15,417 nucleotides of DNA from positions 1 through 15,417 of the forward strand of contig DAOWGJ010000069.1 in the NCBI GenBank assembly GCA_030637505.1. The letters run 5' to 3'. The position numbers and the translations under genes are program-made. A model generated the notes under the pieces. It did not search any database. It saw nothing but the letters and a program-made list of their open reading frames with translations, and was not told the DNA's origin. Position 1 is the stretch's first letter. Every line of letters starts with the position of its first letter. This DNA is from Holophagae bacterium. GTDB taxonomy: Bacteria; Acidobacteriota; Thermoanaerobaculia; Thermoanaerobaculales; Sulfomarinibacteraceae. Shown in pieces: positions 1-6,794 of the stretch.

Positions 1-177
1 ACCAACATGCGTTCTTCCGGCGCCGACGAGGCTCTGCGCCTGGCCCCGCCCCGGCGCATGACCCTGGACCTGGCACTAGAGTGGATTGACTCAGACGAGT
101 TGGTCGAGGTGACACCCGCGACCATTCGTATTCGCAAACGGGTCCTCAAATTCAATCAGCGTCCGAAGAAGGGATGA
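1..177 (+). CDS. typA: TypA/BipA ribosome-associated GTPase, C-terminal end (partial)
   Basis: Only the last 58 codons are present; the reading frame is open from base 1 and ends in TGA. The peptide begins TNMRSSGADEALRLAPPRRM and contains the run DELVEVTPATIRIRKRVL, which is the conserved C-terminal end of the TypA/BipA family. In that family this segment belongs to the unique C-terminal domain that contacts the ribosome A site, and the protein is a translational GTPase used in ribosome assembly and stress or cold adaptation. The GTPase domain lies outside the window. Codons look like the neighbouring genes. Nothing resembling a rho-independent terminator follows the stop. The family assignment is strong because the end of this protein is very conserved. 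Confidence 0.93.
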   Translation, partial: TNMRSSGADEALRLAPPRRMTLDLALEWIDSDELVEVTPATIRIRKRVLKFNQRPKKG

Positions 178-234
178 GAGCAAATTCGCACCTGATCGCG
201 GGCCCTGAGCCATCTTCCGGCCACAATTGACTCG

Positions 235-240
235 TATAAT
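235..240 (+). promoter_or_regulatory. Consensus -10 box placed for a leaderless transcript
   Basis: A perfect TATAAT ends 6 nt before the ATG at 247, so initiation at the usual distance would fall on or next to the A of the start codon. No Shine-Dalgarno sequence precedes the ATG (CTCTCC). There is no good -35 at 17-18 nt; the TTGACT at 227-232 lies only 2 nt upstream of the -10 and cannot act as its -35. The sequence match is direct; function is inferred. Confidence 0.35.
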
Positions 241-246
241 CTCTCC

Positions 247-867
247 ATGCCGACACCCCTGACCCACTTCGTCGCCGGCGCAGCATTTTCTCAGGTCGCC
301 CCTAAAAGCAAAGGGGGCCTTCTTCGATACGCGTTGGTCTTCGGCTGTCTGGCCGCTGTCCCGGATTTGGATTTCGGAGTTTTCTTCCTGGGCATCCCCT
401 ACGGCCACCCCCTGGGCCACAGGGGCATCAGCCATTCACTGGCCTTCGCAGCGGTACTGGGCATCGTTGGCGCTCTGATCCTCAGAGCTGACCGCAACGG
501 CGCCCGATCGTTCTGGATCACGGCGCTGGCCGCTGGAGCAGCCGCCGCCTCCCACGGACTTCTCGACATGGTGACCAACGGGGGACTCGGGGTCGGCTTC
601 CTGATGCCCTTCGACGGTGGACGTTTTTTCTTTCCGTTTCGACCGATCCTGGTCTCTCCATTCAGCCCCGGCACTTTTTTCGCTGTCGTCGGCTCAGTCA
701 TTCGATCCGAGATTCTCTGGGTCTGGCTCCCCCTGACGGTCGGGTCGATGGCCCTTCAGGGGGGTCGAATACTGTGGAACAGAGGGAGAAATCGGTGCTT
801 TCGGGCCGATGAGATTGACCACCCACCACCTCAGGCTCGAAACAATGCCGACGGGCTGATAAATTAG
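247..867 (+). CDS. YdjM/DUF457-type membrane-bound metal-dependent hydrolase
   Basis: The 206-residue protein has the layout of the YdjM family of inner-membrane metal-dependent hydrolases: THFVAG near the N-terminus (His7), a PDLDF motif (Asp40, Asp42), HRGISHS (His58, His63) and SHGLLDMVTNGG (His103, Asp107). These His/Asp residues are the likely metal ligands. Hydrophobic stretches around residues 26-50, 65-80, 88-101 and 143-168 suggest several membrane spans. The substrate is unknown; the family's E. coli member is LexA-regulated, but no SOS box was recognised here. The start was chosen because the family motif THxxAG begins at residue 6, leaving no room for a later start. The last 35 residues are polar and unlike the family, probably a loose tail. 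It stands alone between typA and an FGGY kinase. Confidence 0.85.
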   Translation: MPTPLTHFVAGAAFSQVAPKSKGGLLRYALVFGCLAAVPDLDFGVFFLGIPYGHPLGHRGISHSLAFAAVLGIVGALILRADRNGARSFWITALAAGAAAASHGLLDMVTNGGLGVGFLMPFDGGRFFFPFRPILVSPFSPGTFFAVVGSVIRSEILWVWLPLTVGSMALQGGRILWNRGRNRCFRADEIDHPPPQARNNADGLIN

Positions 868-895
868 CTCCCTGCAAAATTCCGACGTTCACGAT

Positions 896-913
896 GCGGG
901 GCAGGAGCCCCGC
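896..913. repeat. Intergenic hairpin repeat, 7-bp GC stem
   Basis: GCGGGGC at 896-902 pairs perfectly with GCCCCGC at 907-913 around an AGGA loop. It lies 29 bp after the hydrolase stop codon and could end transcription, but no T-run follows. The sequence has the look of the short GC-rich palindromes that recur between genes in repeat-rich bacterial genomes. Only one copy is in the window. Confidence 0.5.
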
Positions 914-953
914 GCTTCCACATGCCGTCCCAGCGGGCCTTTTGCCTCTCTTC

Positions 954-983
954 TTCGTGCTTTTTCGTGCCTTTTTGTGGCTA
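954..983. repeat. Three imperfect 10-bp tandem units (TTCGTGCTTT type)
   Basis: TTCGTGCTTT, TTCGTGCCTT and TTTGTGGCTA follow one another with a 10-bp period. The minus strand reads as runs of CACGAA. An inverted copy of a 10-mer found elsewhere in the window (AGCTGACAGC, 1008-1017) lies just downstream, so the 868-1044 gap is built mainly of short repeats. Confidence 0.45.
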
Positions 984-1044
984 TTCCCTCGTTCTTTCAA
1001 GCAGCTAAGCTGACAGCTGACGGCAACTGAGGTACAACTGATCC

Positions 1045-2613
1045 ATGGCCCAAGCCGACCACCTGCTGGCTCTCGATCACGGGACACAGAGCGTGCGAGC
1101 CCTCCTCTTTGACCTCGAGGGGCGCCTGGTATCAAAGACTCGTATCGAGATCGAACCCTACAACTCCCCACAGCCAGGCTGGGCCGAGCGCGACGCCGAG
1201 GACTCCTGGCTGACGGTCTGCGCCGCGTGTCGCCGTCTTTGGGAGGATTCACCGGTTGGGCCCGAAGCGGTTGCCGGTGTCACGGTCACCACCCAGCGAG
1301 CGACGATGGTGTGTGTCGATAGCCAGGGTCGGCCCTTGCGCCCCGCGATCGTCTGGCTGGACCAACGCCGAACCGAGGGCCTGGCGCCAGTCGGCGGATT
1401 GTTGGGTCTGGCCTTCCGTACGGTCCGCATGGCCGAGACCATTCGCTACTTTCAGGCGGAGGCCGAATCGAACTGGCTGAGGCGGCATCAACCGGAAATC
1501 TGGGCGACGACCCATAAATTTCTCTTCCTCTCGGGCTTCCTCAACCATCGATTGACCGGCCTTTTCGCCGACTCCGTCGGATCACAGGTCGGCTATGTCC
1601 CGTTTGACTACAAGAAACTCCGGTGGGCCTCTCACAGGGACTGGAAGTGGAATGCTTTGGGCATCGACCGGGACATGCTGCCGGACCTTTATCCTCCTGG
1701 GTCGATTCTCGGCGAACTGGTGGCGGCGGCGGCCGAAAAAATGGGCCTCCCGGCCGGTCTTCCCGTCGTGGCAGCCGCCGCTGACAAGGCCTGTGAGGTT
1801 CTGGGCTCCGGGTGTCTGGAGCCGTCCATCGGCTGTTTGAGCTACGGTACGACGGCAACGGTCAACACGACCCACAGCCGCTATGTCGAGCCCCTCCCCT
1901 TTCTGCCTCCCTACCCGGCAGCCGTGCCCAATGCTCATTTGATGGAGGTCCAGATCTTCCGTGGCTACTGGATGGTTTCCTGGTTCAAACGGGAGTTCGG
2001 CCTCCGTGAGAGGCGACTGGCGGCAGACCGCGGCATCGAGGCCGAAGCCCTGTTCGACGAGTTGGTCGAGGCCGTACCCGCAGGTTCGATGGGCCTGATG
2101 CTGCAGCCCTACTGGTCACCCGGCGTCAAGGTGCCCGGACCCGAAGCCAAAGGCGCCGTCATCGGTTTTGGGGATGTTCACACACGGGGCCATCTCTATC
2201 GCTCTATTCTCGAAGGTCTGGCCTACGGTCTGCGGGAGGGAGCCGAACGCACCGCGCGGCGCAGCAGAGTACCGATGACGGACCTCCGGGTGGCAGGGGG
2301 TGGATCCCAGAGCGACGCCGCCATGCAGTTGACCGCCGACATTTTCGGCCTGCCGGCCGGCAGGCCACACGTCTATGAGGCCTCCGGGCTCGGGGCGGCG
2401 ATCAACGCCGCGGTCGCCCTGGGACTCCATCGGGACTTCCCGACGGCCGTCGCCGCAATGACCCGGACGGGTCAGGTCTTCGAACCTGATCCGGTGAGCC
2501 AGCGCCTCTACGATGCCCTCTATCGAGAGGTCTACCTCAAAATGTACGACCGCCTCAAGCCGCTCTATCGGAAAATCCAGGACATCACGGGCTATCCACC
2601 GAAGCCGATTTAG
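1045..2613 (+). CDS. FGGY-family carbohydrate kinase
   Basis: The 522-residue length and motifs match sugar and polyol kinases of the FGGY family (xylulokinase, glycerol kinase, ribulokinase relatives), which transfer phosphate from ATP to a sugar hydroxyl in the cytoplasm. The N-terminal phosphate-binding loop LALDHGTQSVRALLFD starts at residue 8. AIVWLDQRR lies at 101-109. The likely catalytic base is Asp247 in AAAADKACEVLGSG. Residues 370-398 resemble the second FGGY signature, and GGGSQSDAAMQLTADIFG (418-435) is the C-terminal ATP-site glycine motif. Sugar specificity cannot be read from the sequence and no transporter, isomerase or regulator lies next to it. The start is set by the DHGT motif; a GAGG lies 13 nt upstream, too far for a strong ribosome site. 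The gene ends 1 bp before a large hairpin. Confidence 0.9.
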   Translation: MAQADHLLALDHGTQSVRALLFDLEGRLVSKTRIEIEPYNSPQPGWAERDAEDSWLTVCAACRRLWEDSPVGPEAVAGVTVTTQRATMVCVDSQGRPLRPAIVWLDQRRTEGLAPVGGLLGLAFRTVRMAETIRYFQAEAESNWLRRHQPEIWATTHKFLFLSGFLNHRLTGLFADSVGSQVGYVPFDYKKLRWASHRDWKWNALGIDRDMLPDLYPPGSILGELVAAAAEKMGLPAGLPVVAAAADKACEVLGSGCLEPSIGCLSYGTTATVNTTHSRYVEPLPFLPPYPAAVPNAHLMEVQIFRGYWMVSWFKREFGLRERRLAADRGIEAEALFDELVEAVPAGSMGLMLQPYWSPGVKVPGPEAKGAVIGFGDVHTRGHLYRSILEGLAYGLREGAERTARRSRVPMTDLRVAGGGSQSDAAMQLTADIFGLPAGRPHVYEASGLGAAINAAVALGLHRDFPTAVAAMTRTGQVFEPDPVSQRLYDALYREVYLKMYDRLKPLYRKIQDITGYPPKPI

Positions 2614-2614
2614 T

Positions 2615-2664
2615 CACTGATCCACGAACAACTTCGAAGATTGAAGTTGTCTTGAGGATCAGTG
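2615..2664 (+). terminator. Two-part hairpin after the FGGY kinase
   Basis: The outer stem CACTGATCC (2615-2623) pairs perfectly with GGATCAGTG (2656-2664). Inside it ACAACTTC (2628-2635) pairs perfectly with GAAGTTGT (2643-2650). Bulges of 4 and 5 nt separate the stems. It starts 1 bp after the stop codon, so a terminator or mRNA 3'-end stabiliser is the likely role. There is no T-run on either side, so it is not a textbook intrinsic terminator. Confidence 0.6.
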
Positions 2665-2743
2665 GCTGTCAGCTATCGGCTCTCAGCTCTCAGCCGGCGC
2701 TTGCACCACCATTGGCATGACTGCTTCGCAGGGGGAACGTCAC

Positions 2744-2768
2744 TTCTTGGTTCCGGCTCCGCCGGGTT
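2744..2768 (-). repeat. Dispersed hairpin repeat, copy 1
   Basis: Read on the minus strand this copy starts AACCCGGCGGAGCCGG and continues AACCAAGAA. It forms a 5-bp stem CCGGC/GCCGG around GGA. It begins inside the TAA stop codon of the DUF134 gene. Related copies are at 3917-3942 and 7057-7081; this one and the 7057 copy agree at 22 of 25 positions. It may serve as the 3' end of the DUF134 transcript. Confidence 0.6.
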
Positions 2769-3381
2769 AACCCTTCTTCTTCGCCTGACTCTCCAGCGCC
2801 GCCCGGTGGTGTTCTCCACCCTCTCTCAGCAGTGCTACGCCGCAGCCAGGGCACCGTTCACGCTTGCAGGGACGTCCCGGCCTATGTTCCTGGGTCAGAC
2901 CACACCGCGGGCAAATACAGGTCCCATGAGCTCCGAAGCCAAGGCCGCCCTCTTCCCTGTTCCCTCCCCGTTCGCCCTTCCCGTCAGAGGGTGAGCTGCA
3001 GCCCCTTCCACGCCGACCCATGCCCCGTCCAAGGCCCCGTCCACCCCCGACCTGCTCGTCGTCCCGCACTTCGACGGTTCCTCCGTCAATCACCAGCGCG
3101 ACTCCCCCCCACAGCGCCAAAGCTACCTTGTGGCGGGCCGATTCCAGCACGCGACCGTAGGTTGAACGGGAAACACCCATCGCCCTGGCCGCCTCCTCAT
3201 GGTAGATCGCCTCGAGATCCGCCAGACGGAGGGCCTCGATCTCGTCCAGACTGAGTTCGACCTCCCGCCCAGGGCCCACCGAAACACCAACAGGCTCGAA
3301 ACGCCCTGCGGGTGGAAGGCTCCGCACCCTCCGTCGCATCTTTGGGCGACCCCGGCCACGTACCTTTTCGTCTTTGACCAT
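2767..3381 (-). CDS. DUF134 (UPF0251) DNA-binding protein with C-terminal zinc ribbon
   Basis: The N-terminal ~105 residues match the DUF134/UPF0251 family: RGRPKMRRRV, then VELSLDEIEALRLADLEAIY, EEAARAMGVSRSTYGRVLE (a sigma-like helix-turn-helix, about residues 62-82) and ARHKVALALWGG. A Gly/Arg-rich linker of about 40 residues follows, then a cysteine cluster CICPRCG ... C ... CPGCG that looks like a zinc ribbon. The family is often linked to metal-cluster proteins such as NifX/NifB-type carriers, but none lies beside it here. The ATG at 3381 is used; a GTG directly before it (3384) is an equally possible start and no clear Shine-Dalgarno separates them. The basic, glycine-rich linker is unusual. 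It converges with the FGGY kinase and probably acts as a transcription regulator; its targets are unknown. Confidence 0.85.
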   Translation of the reverse strand: MVKDEKVRGRGRPKMRRRVRSLPPAGRFEPVGVSVGPGREVELSLDEIEALRLADLEAIYHEEAARAMGVSRSTYGRVLESARHKVALALWGGVALVIDGGTVEVRDDEQVGGGRGLGRGMGRRGRGCSSPSDGKGERGGNREEGGLGFGAHGTCICPRCGLTQEHRPGRPCKRERCPGCGVALLREGGEHHRAALESQAKKKG

Positions 3382-3467
3382 CACCTCATTGTGGGCATAA
3401 GACCACCGATGTCAAGAACCAGAGACACTGATTGGCGACTTATCCTCCGGCACGTTCGAAAAAACGA

Positions 3468-3879
3468 GGCAGATTAACCACAGAGACACAGAGGACACAG
3501 AGGAACACAGAGTGCAATCTGAGGTCGCTCCCGGCATTCGCCCACCCGCTTCGCGGCCTTGAGCAGAAGGCCTGCCCATCGCCCTGGACGCAAAGCGTCC
3601 CATCGAAGTACAGGCCTTCAGCGCGCAGGCTTCGCCCGCTTGGGCGAACCAATCCGACGTCCGCAAGGTCCGTTTCAGATGACGTGCCCCAGAGGCCGGT
3701 TGCACGCGAAGCGTGCTGGGGCAGAAGAGAGACGGGTGACAAGAACTGGTTTTTGGAGCTCGTTTCTCTTCTGCCATAGGCGGACGAAGTCCGCGTACCG
3801 GGCGGGGCTGACAACCCCGTCGGGACTCTCCTCTGTGTTTTCTTCTCTGTGTACTCTGTGTCTCTGTGGTGAATCTGCC
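3468..3879. mobile_element. MITE-like non-coding element, 35-bp terminal inverted repeats
   Basis: The left arm (3468-3502) and the right arm (3845-3879) are inverted copies with 33 of 35 bases identical. Each carries a run of ACACAGAG-type units. The 342-bp interior has no credible gene but many small stem-loops: CCGC-TTC-GCGG (3546-3556), GGACGC-AAA-GCGTCC (3586-3600) inside a 9-bp stem (3566-3574 with 3611-3619), TTCGCCC/GGGCGAA (3631-3648), GCACGC-GAA-GCGTGC (3702-3716), a 15-bp stem at 3720-3775 and GCGGAC-GAA-GTCCGC (3780-3794). No target-site duplication is evident. It fills most of the 559-bp gap between the DUF134 and TauE genes. It is either a MITE moved by a transposase elsewhere or a dispersed structured repeat. 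Confidence 0.6.
3720..3775. repeat. 15-bp-stem hairpin inside the element
   Basis: Bases 3720-3734 pair with 3761-3775 along 15 positions with a single G-T wobble (core AGAAGAGA/TCTCTTCT). The 26-nt loop is unstructured by eye. It is the longest of the internal stems of the 3468-3879 element. Confidence 0.6.
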
Positions 3880-3916
3880 GATAGACTTGGCGGCTAGCTT
3901 GCCTCGAAGGCAGAAC

Positions 3917-3942
3917 TCTTTGGTTTCGGCTTCGCCGGGGTT
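3917..3942 (-). repeat. Dispersed hairpin repeat, copy 2
   Basis: On the minus strand it reads AACCCCGGCGAAGCCG and then AAACCAAAGAG, with a 4-bp CGGC/GCCG stem around GAA. It starts 1 bp after the TGA of the TauE gene, the same placement as copy 1 after the DUF134 gene. Confidence 0.55.
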
Positions 3943-3943
3943 G

Positions 3944-4705
3944 TCACCGCACCAAGAGCAGCAGGCCGAGGACGACCAGAGCGGCACTGACAATGCGACG
4001 AAAGGTTTTTTCGGATAGGTCGAGATGGATCAGATGGCCGACGACACCTCCAGCCAATACCGCCGGCAACACGGCAGCTCCGGCAACCAGCCGAACCGGA
4101 GTGATCAGGCCGAGAGCGATGTAGGACGGTAACCTTATGACGCCCATCATCAAAAACAGCACCATCAGATTGCCTCTGAAAGCGGCCTTTGTCAGTCCCT
4201 GAATCCTGAAGAACAGCACCAACGGCGGCCCACCGGTCCCGAAAAGGCCGGTCAGAAGCCCCGAAATCAGTCCGGCGATCGGCCCGACGACCGAGGGCAT
4301 CCGCACGCCGGCGCCGTTGGGAAGAGCGAGAAAAACACCGCCGATAGCAACCAGCACCAGCCCCAGAATGCCCAACAAGAAAATCGGTTCCCCAAAGCTC
4401 AAGATCCAGGCCCCGACCGGGATGCCGACAACAATTCCGATCGCCAGGAGAAGAACTCCTCGCCTCCGAATCTCCCGTCTCGAGGTCCACACGACGAAGA
4501 CCTCGGCCGGCAGGTTGATGAGAAGGACCAACACGACGACATCCCTGATCTCCGGCAGGACGAGGGCGAGCGTTCCAACGGCAATCAGTCCGGACCCAAA
4601 CCCCAGAAGCACATAGACCAACTCCGCCACGAACAAAGCGACACACGCCACCAGGAAATGCCAGGGGGTCGGAAAGACGACGGCGAGAATCTCGGGCCAC
4701 GGCAT
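3944..4705 (-). CDS. TauE/SafE-family membrane anion transporter
   Basis: The 253-residue, very hydrophobic protein fits the TauE/SafE (former DUF81) family of inner-membrane transporters linked to export of sulfite, sulfoacetate and other organosulfur anions. Two family repeats are visible: an N-terminal half with LLGFGSGLIAVG near residues 33-44 and a C-terminal half with GLLTGLFGTGGPPLVLFF near residues 148-165; both carry the family's glycine-rich G-G/FG motif. About seven to eight membrane spans can be drawn. No sulfur-metabolism gene is adjacent, so the substrate is open. The start ATG at 4705 has no obvious Shine-Dalgarno. It is divergent from htpG with about 90 bp between the two starts, so their promoters must share that gap. 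A dispersed hairpin repeat follows the stop codon. Confidence 0.87.
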   Translation of the reverse strand: MPWPEILAVVFPTPWHFLVACVALFVAELVYVLLGFGSGLIAVGTLALVLPEIRDVVVLVLLINLPAEVFVVWTSRREIRRRGVLLLAIGIVVGIPVGAWILSFGEPIFLLGILGLVLVAIGGVFLALPNGAGVRMPSVVGPIAGLISGLLTGLFGTGGPPLVLFFRIQGLTKAAFRGNLMVLFLMMGVIRLPSYIALGLITPVRLVAGAAVLPAVLAGGVVGHLIHLDLSEKTFRRIVSAALVVLGLLLLVR

Positions 4706-4722
4706 GGGGGCTAGTGTAACGC

Positions 4723-4751
4723 TTGCCTTGAGCGCTCATATTGCGTACATT
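4723..4751 (+). promoter_or_regulatory. Candidate sigma70-like promoter for htpG
   Basis: TTGCCT (4723-4728), a 17-nt spacer, then TACATT (4746-4751): four of six matches in each box. The spacer includes the 10-bp palindrome TGAGCGCTCA (4729-4738... read from the CTTGAG at 4727). CTTGAG also resembles the -35 of heat-shock sigma32 promoters, but no good CCCCAT-type -10 sits at the right distance. No CIRCE element was seen. This is a weak call. Confidence 0.3.
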
Positions 4752-4786
4752 TCACACCCCTCGCATAGTGAGGCAGAGAATCCATC

Positions 4787-4792
4787 AGGAGG
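4787..4792 (+). promoter_or_regulatory. Shine-Dalgarno AGGAGG that fixes the htpG start
   Basis: A full AGGAGG lies 4 nt before the ATG at 4797. This favours 4797 over the upstream in-frame ATG at 4704, which would add 31 residues unlike HtpG and would overlap the start of the divergent TauE gene. Confidence 0.8.
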
Positions 4793-4796
4793 CGCC

Positions 4797-6746
4797 ATGA
4801 CCCCGACGACCGAGACCTTTGAATTTCAGGCCGAAACAGCCAGGCTGCTCAGCATTGTCATCAACTCTCTCTATACGACCAAGGACATCTTCCTCAGGGA
4901 GCTGATTTCCAACGCATCCGACGCTCTTGACCGCCTTCGCTTCGAGCGCGTCACCAACCCCGAGATCGTCCCGGACGACCACGTCAACGAAATCCGGATC
5001 GAACCCAACGCAAAAGCTCGGACCCTGACGATTCACGACACCGGCATCGGCATGACTCGTGAGGAAGTGATTCTCAACCTCGGGACGATCGCACAATCCG
5101 GCACCCGGGAGCTTCTCCAAAAGGCCGTGGACAACGGTGATCGCGAGGTCTTGTCTTCCTTGATCGGCCAGTTCGGCGTAGGTTTCTACTCGGTCTTCAT
5201 GGTGGCCGACAAGGTCTCGGTCATCACCCGCAAGGCCGGCGAAGAGGGCGGCACTTTCTGGGAGTCCGTGGGGGAGGGACGATTCGACGTCTCCGTGGCC
5301 AAGCCCAAGCGGTGCGGAACCTCGATCACCCTGCACCTCAAACCGGTCGATGAGGAAGCCGGAGTTCACGACTACGCCGATTGTCACATCCTCGAGAGGA
5401 TCGTCAAACGCTATTCGGATTTCATCAACTACCCCGTCGTCTGCCCCGTCGAGCGGGAGGAGTACGAACGGGACGACGACGGCAATATCAAGCCGGATAC
5501 CAAACCCACTACCGTCATCGAGGATCGCACTCTCAACGCGATGAAGCCGATCTGGACCCGACCGCAATCCGAGGTCAACGACGAGGAGTACGCCGACTTC
5601 TATCGCCACATAGCCCACGACTGGACGGCGCCGTTGAAGACCGTGGTTCTACGAGCCGAAGGCCGCATCGAGTACCGGGCGCTCCTGTTCATCCCCTCGA
5701 ACCCACCTCTGGACCTCGGGATGGGCACGCCGACGTGGGGACTGCAGCTCTATGCCAAGTCCGTGATGATCACGGAAAGCTGTGAGGACGTGCTGCCGCC
5801 CTGGCTGCGTTTCGTGCGAGGTGTCGTCGATTCCGCCGAGCTCCCGCTCAACATCTCCCGAGAGACGCTCCAGCAGGATCGACACATCACCCACATCCGT
5901 CGCTTCTTGACCTCCAGAATTCTTAAGACTCTGGACAAGATGAAAGCAGGCGAAGCCGAGGAGTATCTGAAATTCTGGACATCATTCGGGCCGGTCCTCA
6001 AGGAGGGCTTCACCGGAGGTCCCGAATACTCCGAGCAGTTGCAAAGCCTCCTGCTGTTCAAGTCCTCCGCCGACCCGGAGACGCTGACGTCTTTGACCGA
6101 ATACGTCTCCCGCATGAAACCCTCCCAGGACGCGATTTATTACCTGACCGGCGACTCCAGGGCGGTGATCGAAAATTCCCCCCACCTCGAGGCTTTCAAG
6201 GCCCGCAAATACGAGGTCCTCTATCTCGACGACCCCGTGGACGAGTTGTTGGTTCAGTTCCTGACGGTATACGACGAGAAGCCCCTCAAGTCTGCCGCCA
6301 AGGGGGCGGCCGAGCTGGGAGATGCCGAGGAGAGGGAAGAGGCCCGCAAAGGTTTGGAGGAGAAGGCAGAAGGTCTCAAGGACCTGATGGAAGCGATCAA
6401 AAAACATCTCGACGAGCATGTCAAAGAGGTTCGTCTGTCCTCCCGCTTGACCACATCGCCCGCCTGCCTGGTCGGTGGAGAATACGACATGAGTCCGCAA
6501 CTGGAACGCCTCCTGCGACACACCCGGCAGCAGGCCCCTCGTTCCAAGAGAATCCTGGAACTCAACGGCGAACACGAGGTCATCACAAAATTGGCGGCCC
6601 ATTTCGACGCCGATCACGACGACCCGGCCGTCGCCGATGCAGCTGACCTCCTGTTCGGATACTCCCTGTTGGCCGAGGGTTCGGAACTGCCCAATCCCGC
6701 CCGGTTCACCGGCCTGTTGGCGAAGCTGATGGTGGGGGGGCTGTAG
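4797..6746 (+). CDS. htpG: Molecular chaperone HtpG (bacterial Hsp90)
   Basis: The 649-residue protein is a full-length bacterial Hsp90, a cytosolic ATP-driven dimeric chaperone that remodels client proteins together with DnaK. The N-terminal GHKL ATPase domain shows FEFQAETARLLSIVINSLYT (9-28), ELISNASDALDR (35-46) with the ATP/Mg Asn, DTGIGM (81-86) and GQFGVGFYSVF (124-134). The middle domain carries LPLNISRETLQQDR, with the conserved Arg expected to contact ATP. The C-terminal dimerisation part includes RLTTSPACLV and the ERLLRH helix. The expected order is intact with no frameshift. A hairpin starts 3 bp after the TAG stop. Heat-shock control is likely from the family but no heat-shock operator was recognised. 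The gene seems to be transcribed alone. Confidence 0.97.
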   Translation: MTPTTETFEFQAETARLLSIVINSLYTTKDIFLRELISNASDALDRLRFERVTNPEIVPDDHVNEIRIEPNAKARTLTIHDTGIGMTREEVILNLGTIAQSGTRELLQKAVDNGDREVLSSLIGQFGVGFYSVFMVADKVSVITRKAGEEGGTFWESVGEGRFDVSVAKPKRCGTSITLHLKPVDEEAGVHDYADCHILERIVKRYSDFINYPVVCPVEREEYERDDDGNIKPDTKPTTVIEDRTLNAMKPIWTRPQSEVNDEEYADFYRHIAHDWTAPLKTVVLRAEGRIEYRALLFIPSNPPLDLGMGTPTWGLQLYAKSVMITESCEDVLPPWLRFVRGVVDSAELPLNISRETLQQDRHITHIRRFLTSRILKTLDKMKAGEAEEYLKFWTSFGPVLKEGFTGGPEYSEQLQSLLLFKSSADPETLTSLTEYVSRMKPSQDAIYYLTGDSRAVIENSPHLEAFKARKYEVLYLDDPVDELLVQFLTVYDEKPLKSAAKGAAELGDAEEREEARKGLEEKAEGLKDLMEAIKKHLDEHVKEVRLSSRLTTSPACLVGGEYDMSPQLERLLRHTRQQAPRSKRILELNGEHEVITKLAAHFDADHDDPAVADAADLLFGYSLLAEGSELPNPARFTGLLAKLMVGGL

Positions 6747-6749
6747 CAA

Positions 6750-6792
6750 TACCCTTGGTTCGCTTCGAAAGACGAAGCGAAAACGAAGGGTA
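6750..6792 (+). terminator. Hairpin terminator after htpG
   Basis: The outer stem TACCCTT (6750-6756) pairs with AAGGGTA (6786-6792). The inner stem TTCGCTTCG (6759-6767) pairs with CGAAGCGAA (6773-6781) around a 5-nt loop. It begins 3 bp after the stop codon. No T-run follows, the same style as the hairpin after the FGGY kinase at 2615-2664. Confidence 0.6.
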
Positions 6793-6794
6793 CG

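Noticed and set aside
227..240. TTGACT plus TATAAT as a full promoter
   Set aside because: Only 2 nt separate the two boxes, so they cannot be a -35/-10 pair; only the -10 is kept as a candidate.
698..1252. 184-codon minus-strand ORF
   Set aside because: Antisense to the hydrolase end and the FGGY kinase start and includes the 954-983 tandem units; no family resemblance.
3481..3510. CRISPR-like short repeats (ACACAGAG units)
   Set aside because: Units are adjacent with no spacers and are mirrored at 3845-3870 as part of terminal inverted repeats.
3412..3993. 193-codon minus-strand ORF and overlapping ORFs in both strands
   Set aside because: They translate the 412-bp inverted-repeat element and run into the end of the TauE gene; low-complexity peptides from ACACAGAG units.
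5982..6749. 255-codon ORF antisense to htpG (also 4785-5618)
   Set aside because: Long antisense frames are expected opposite GC-rich coding sequence; htpG is unambiguous.
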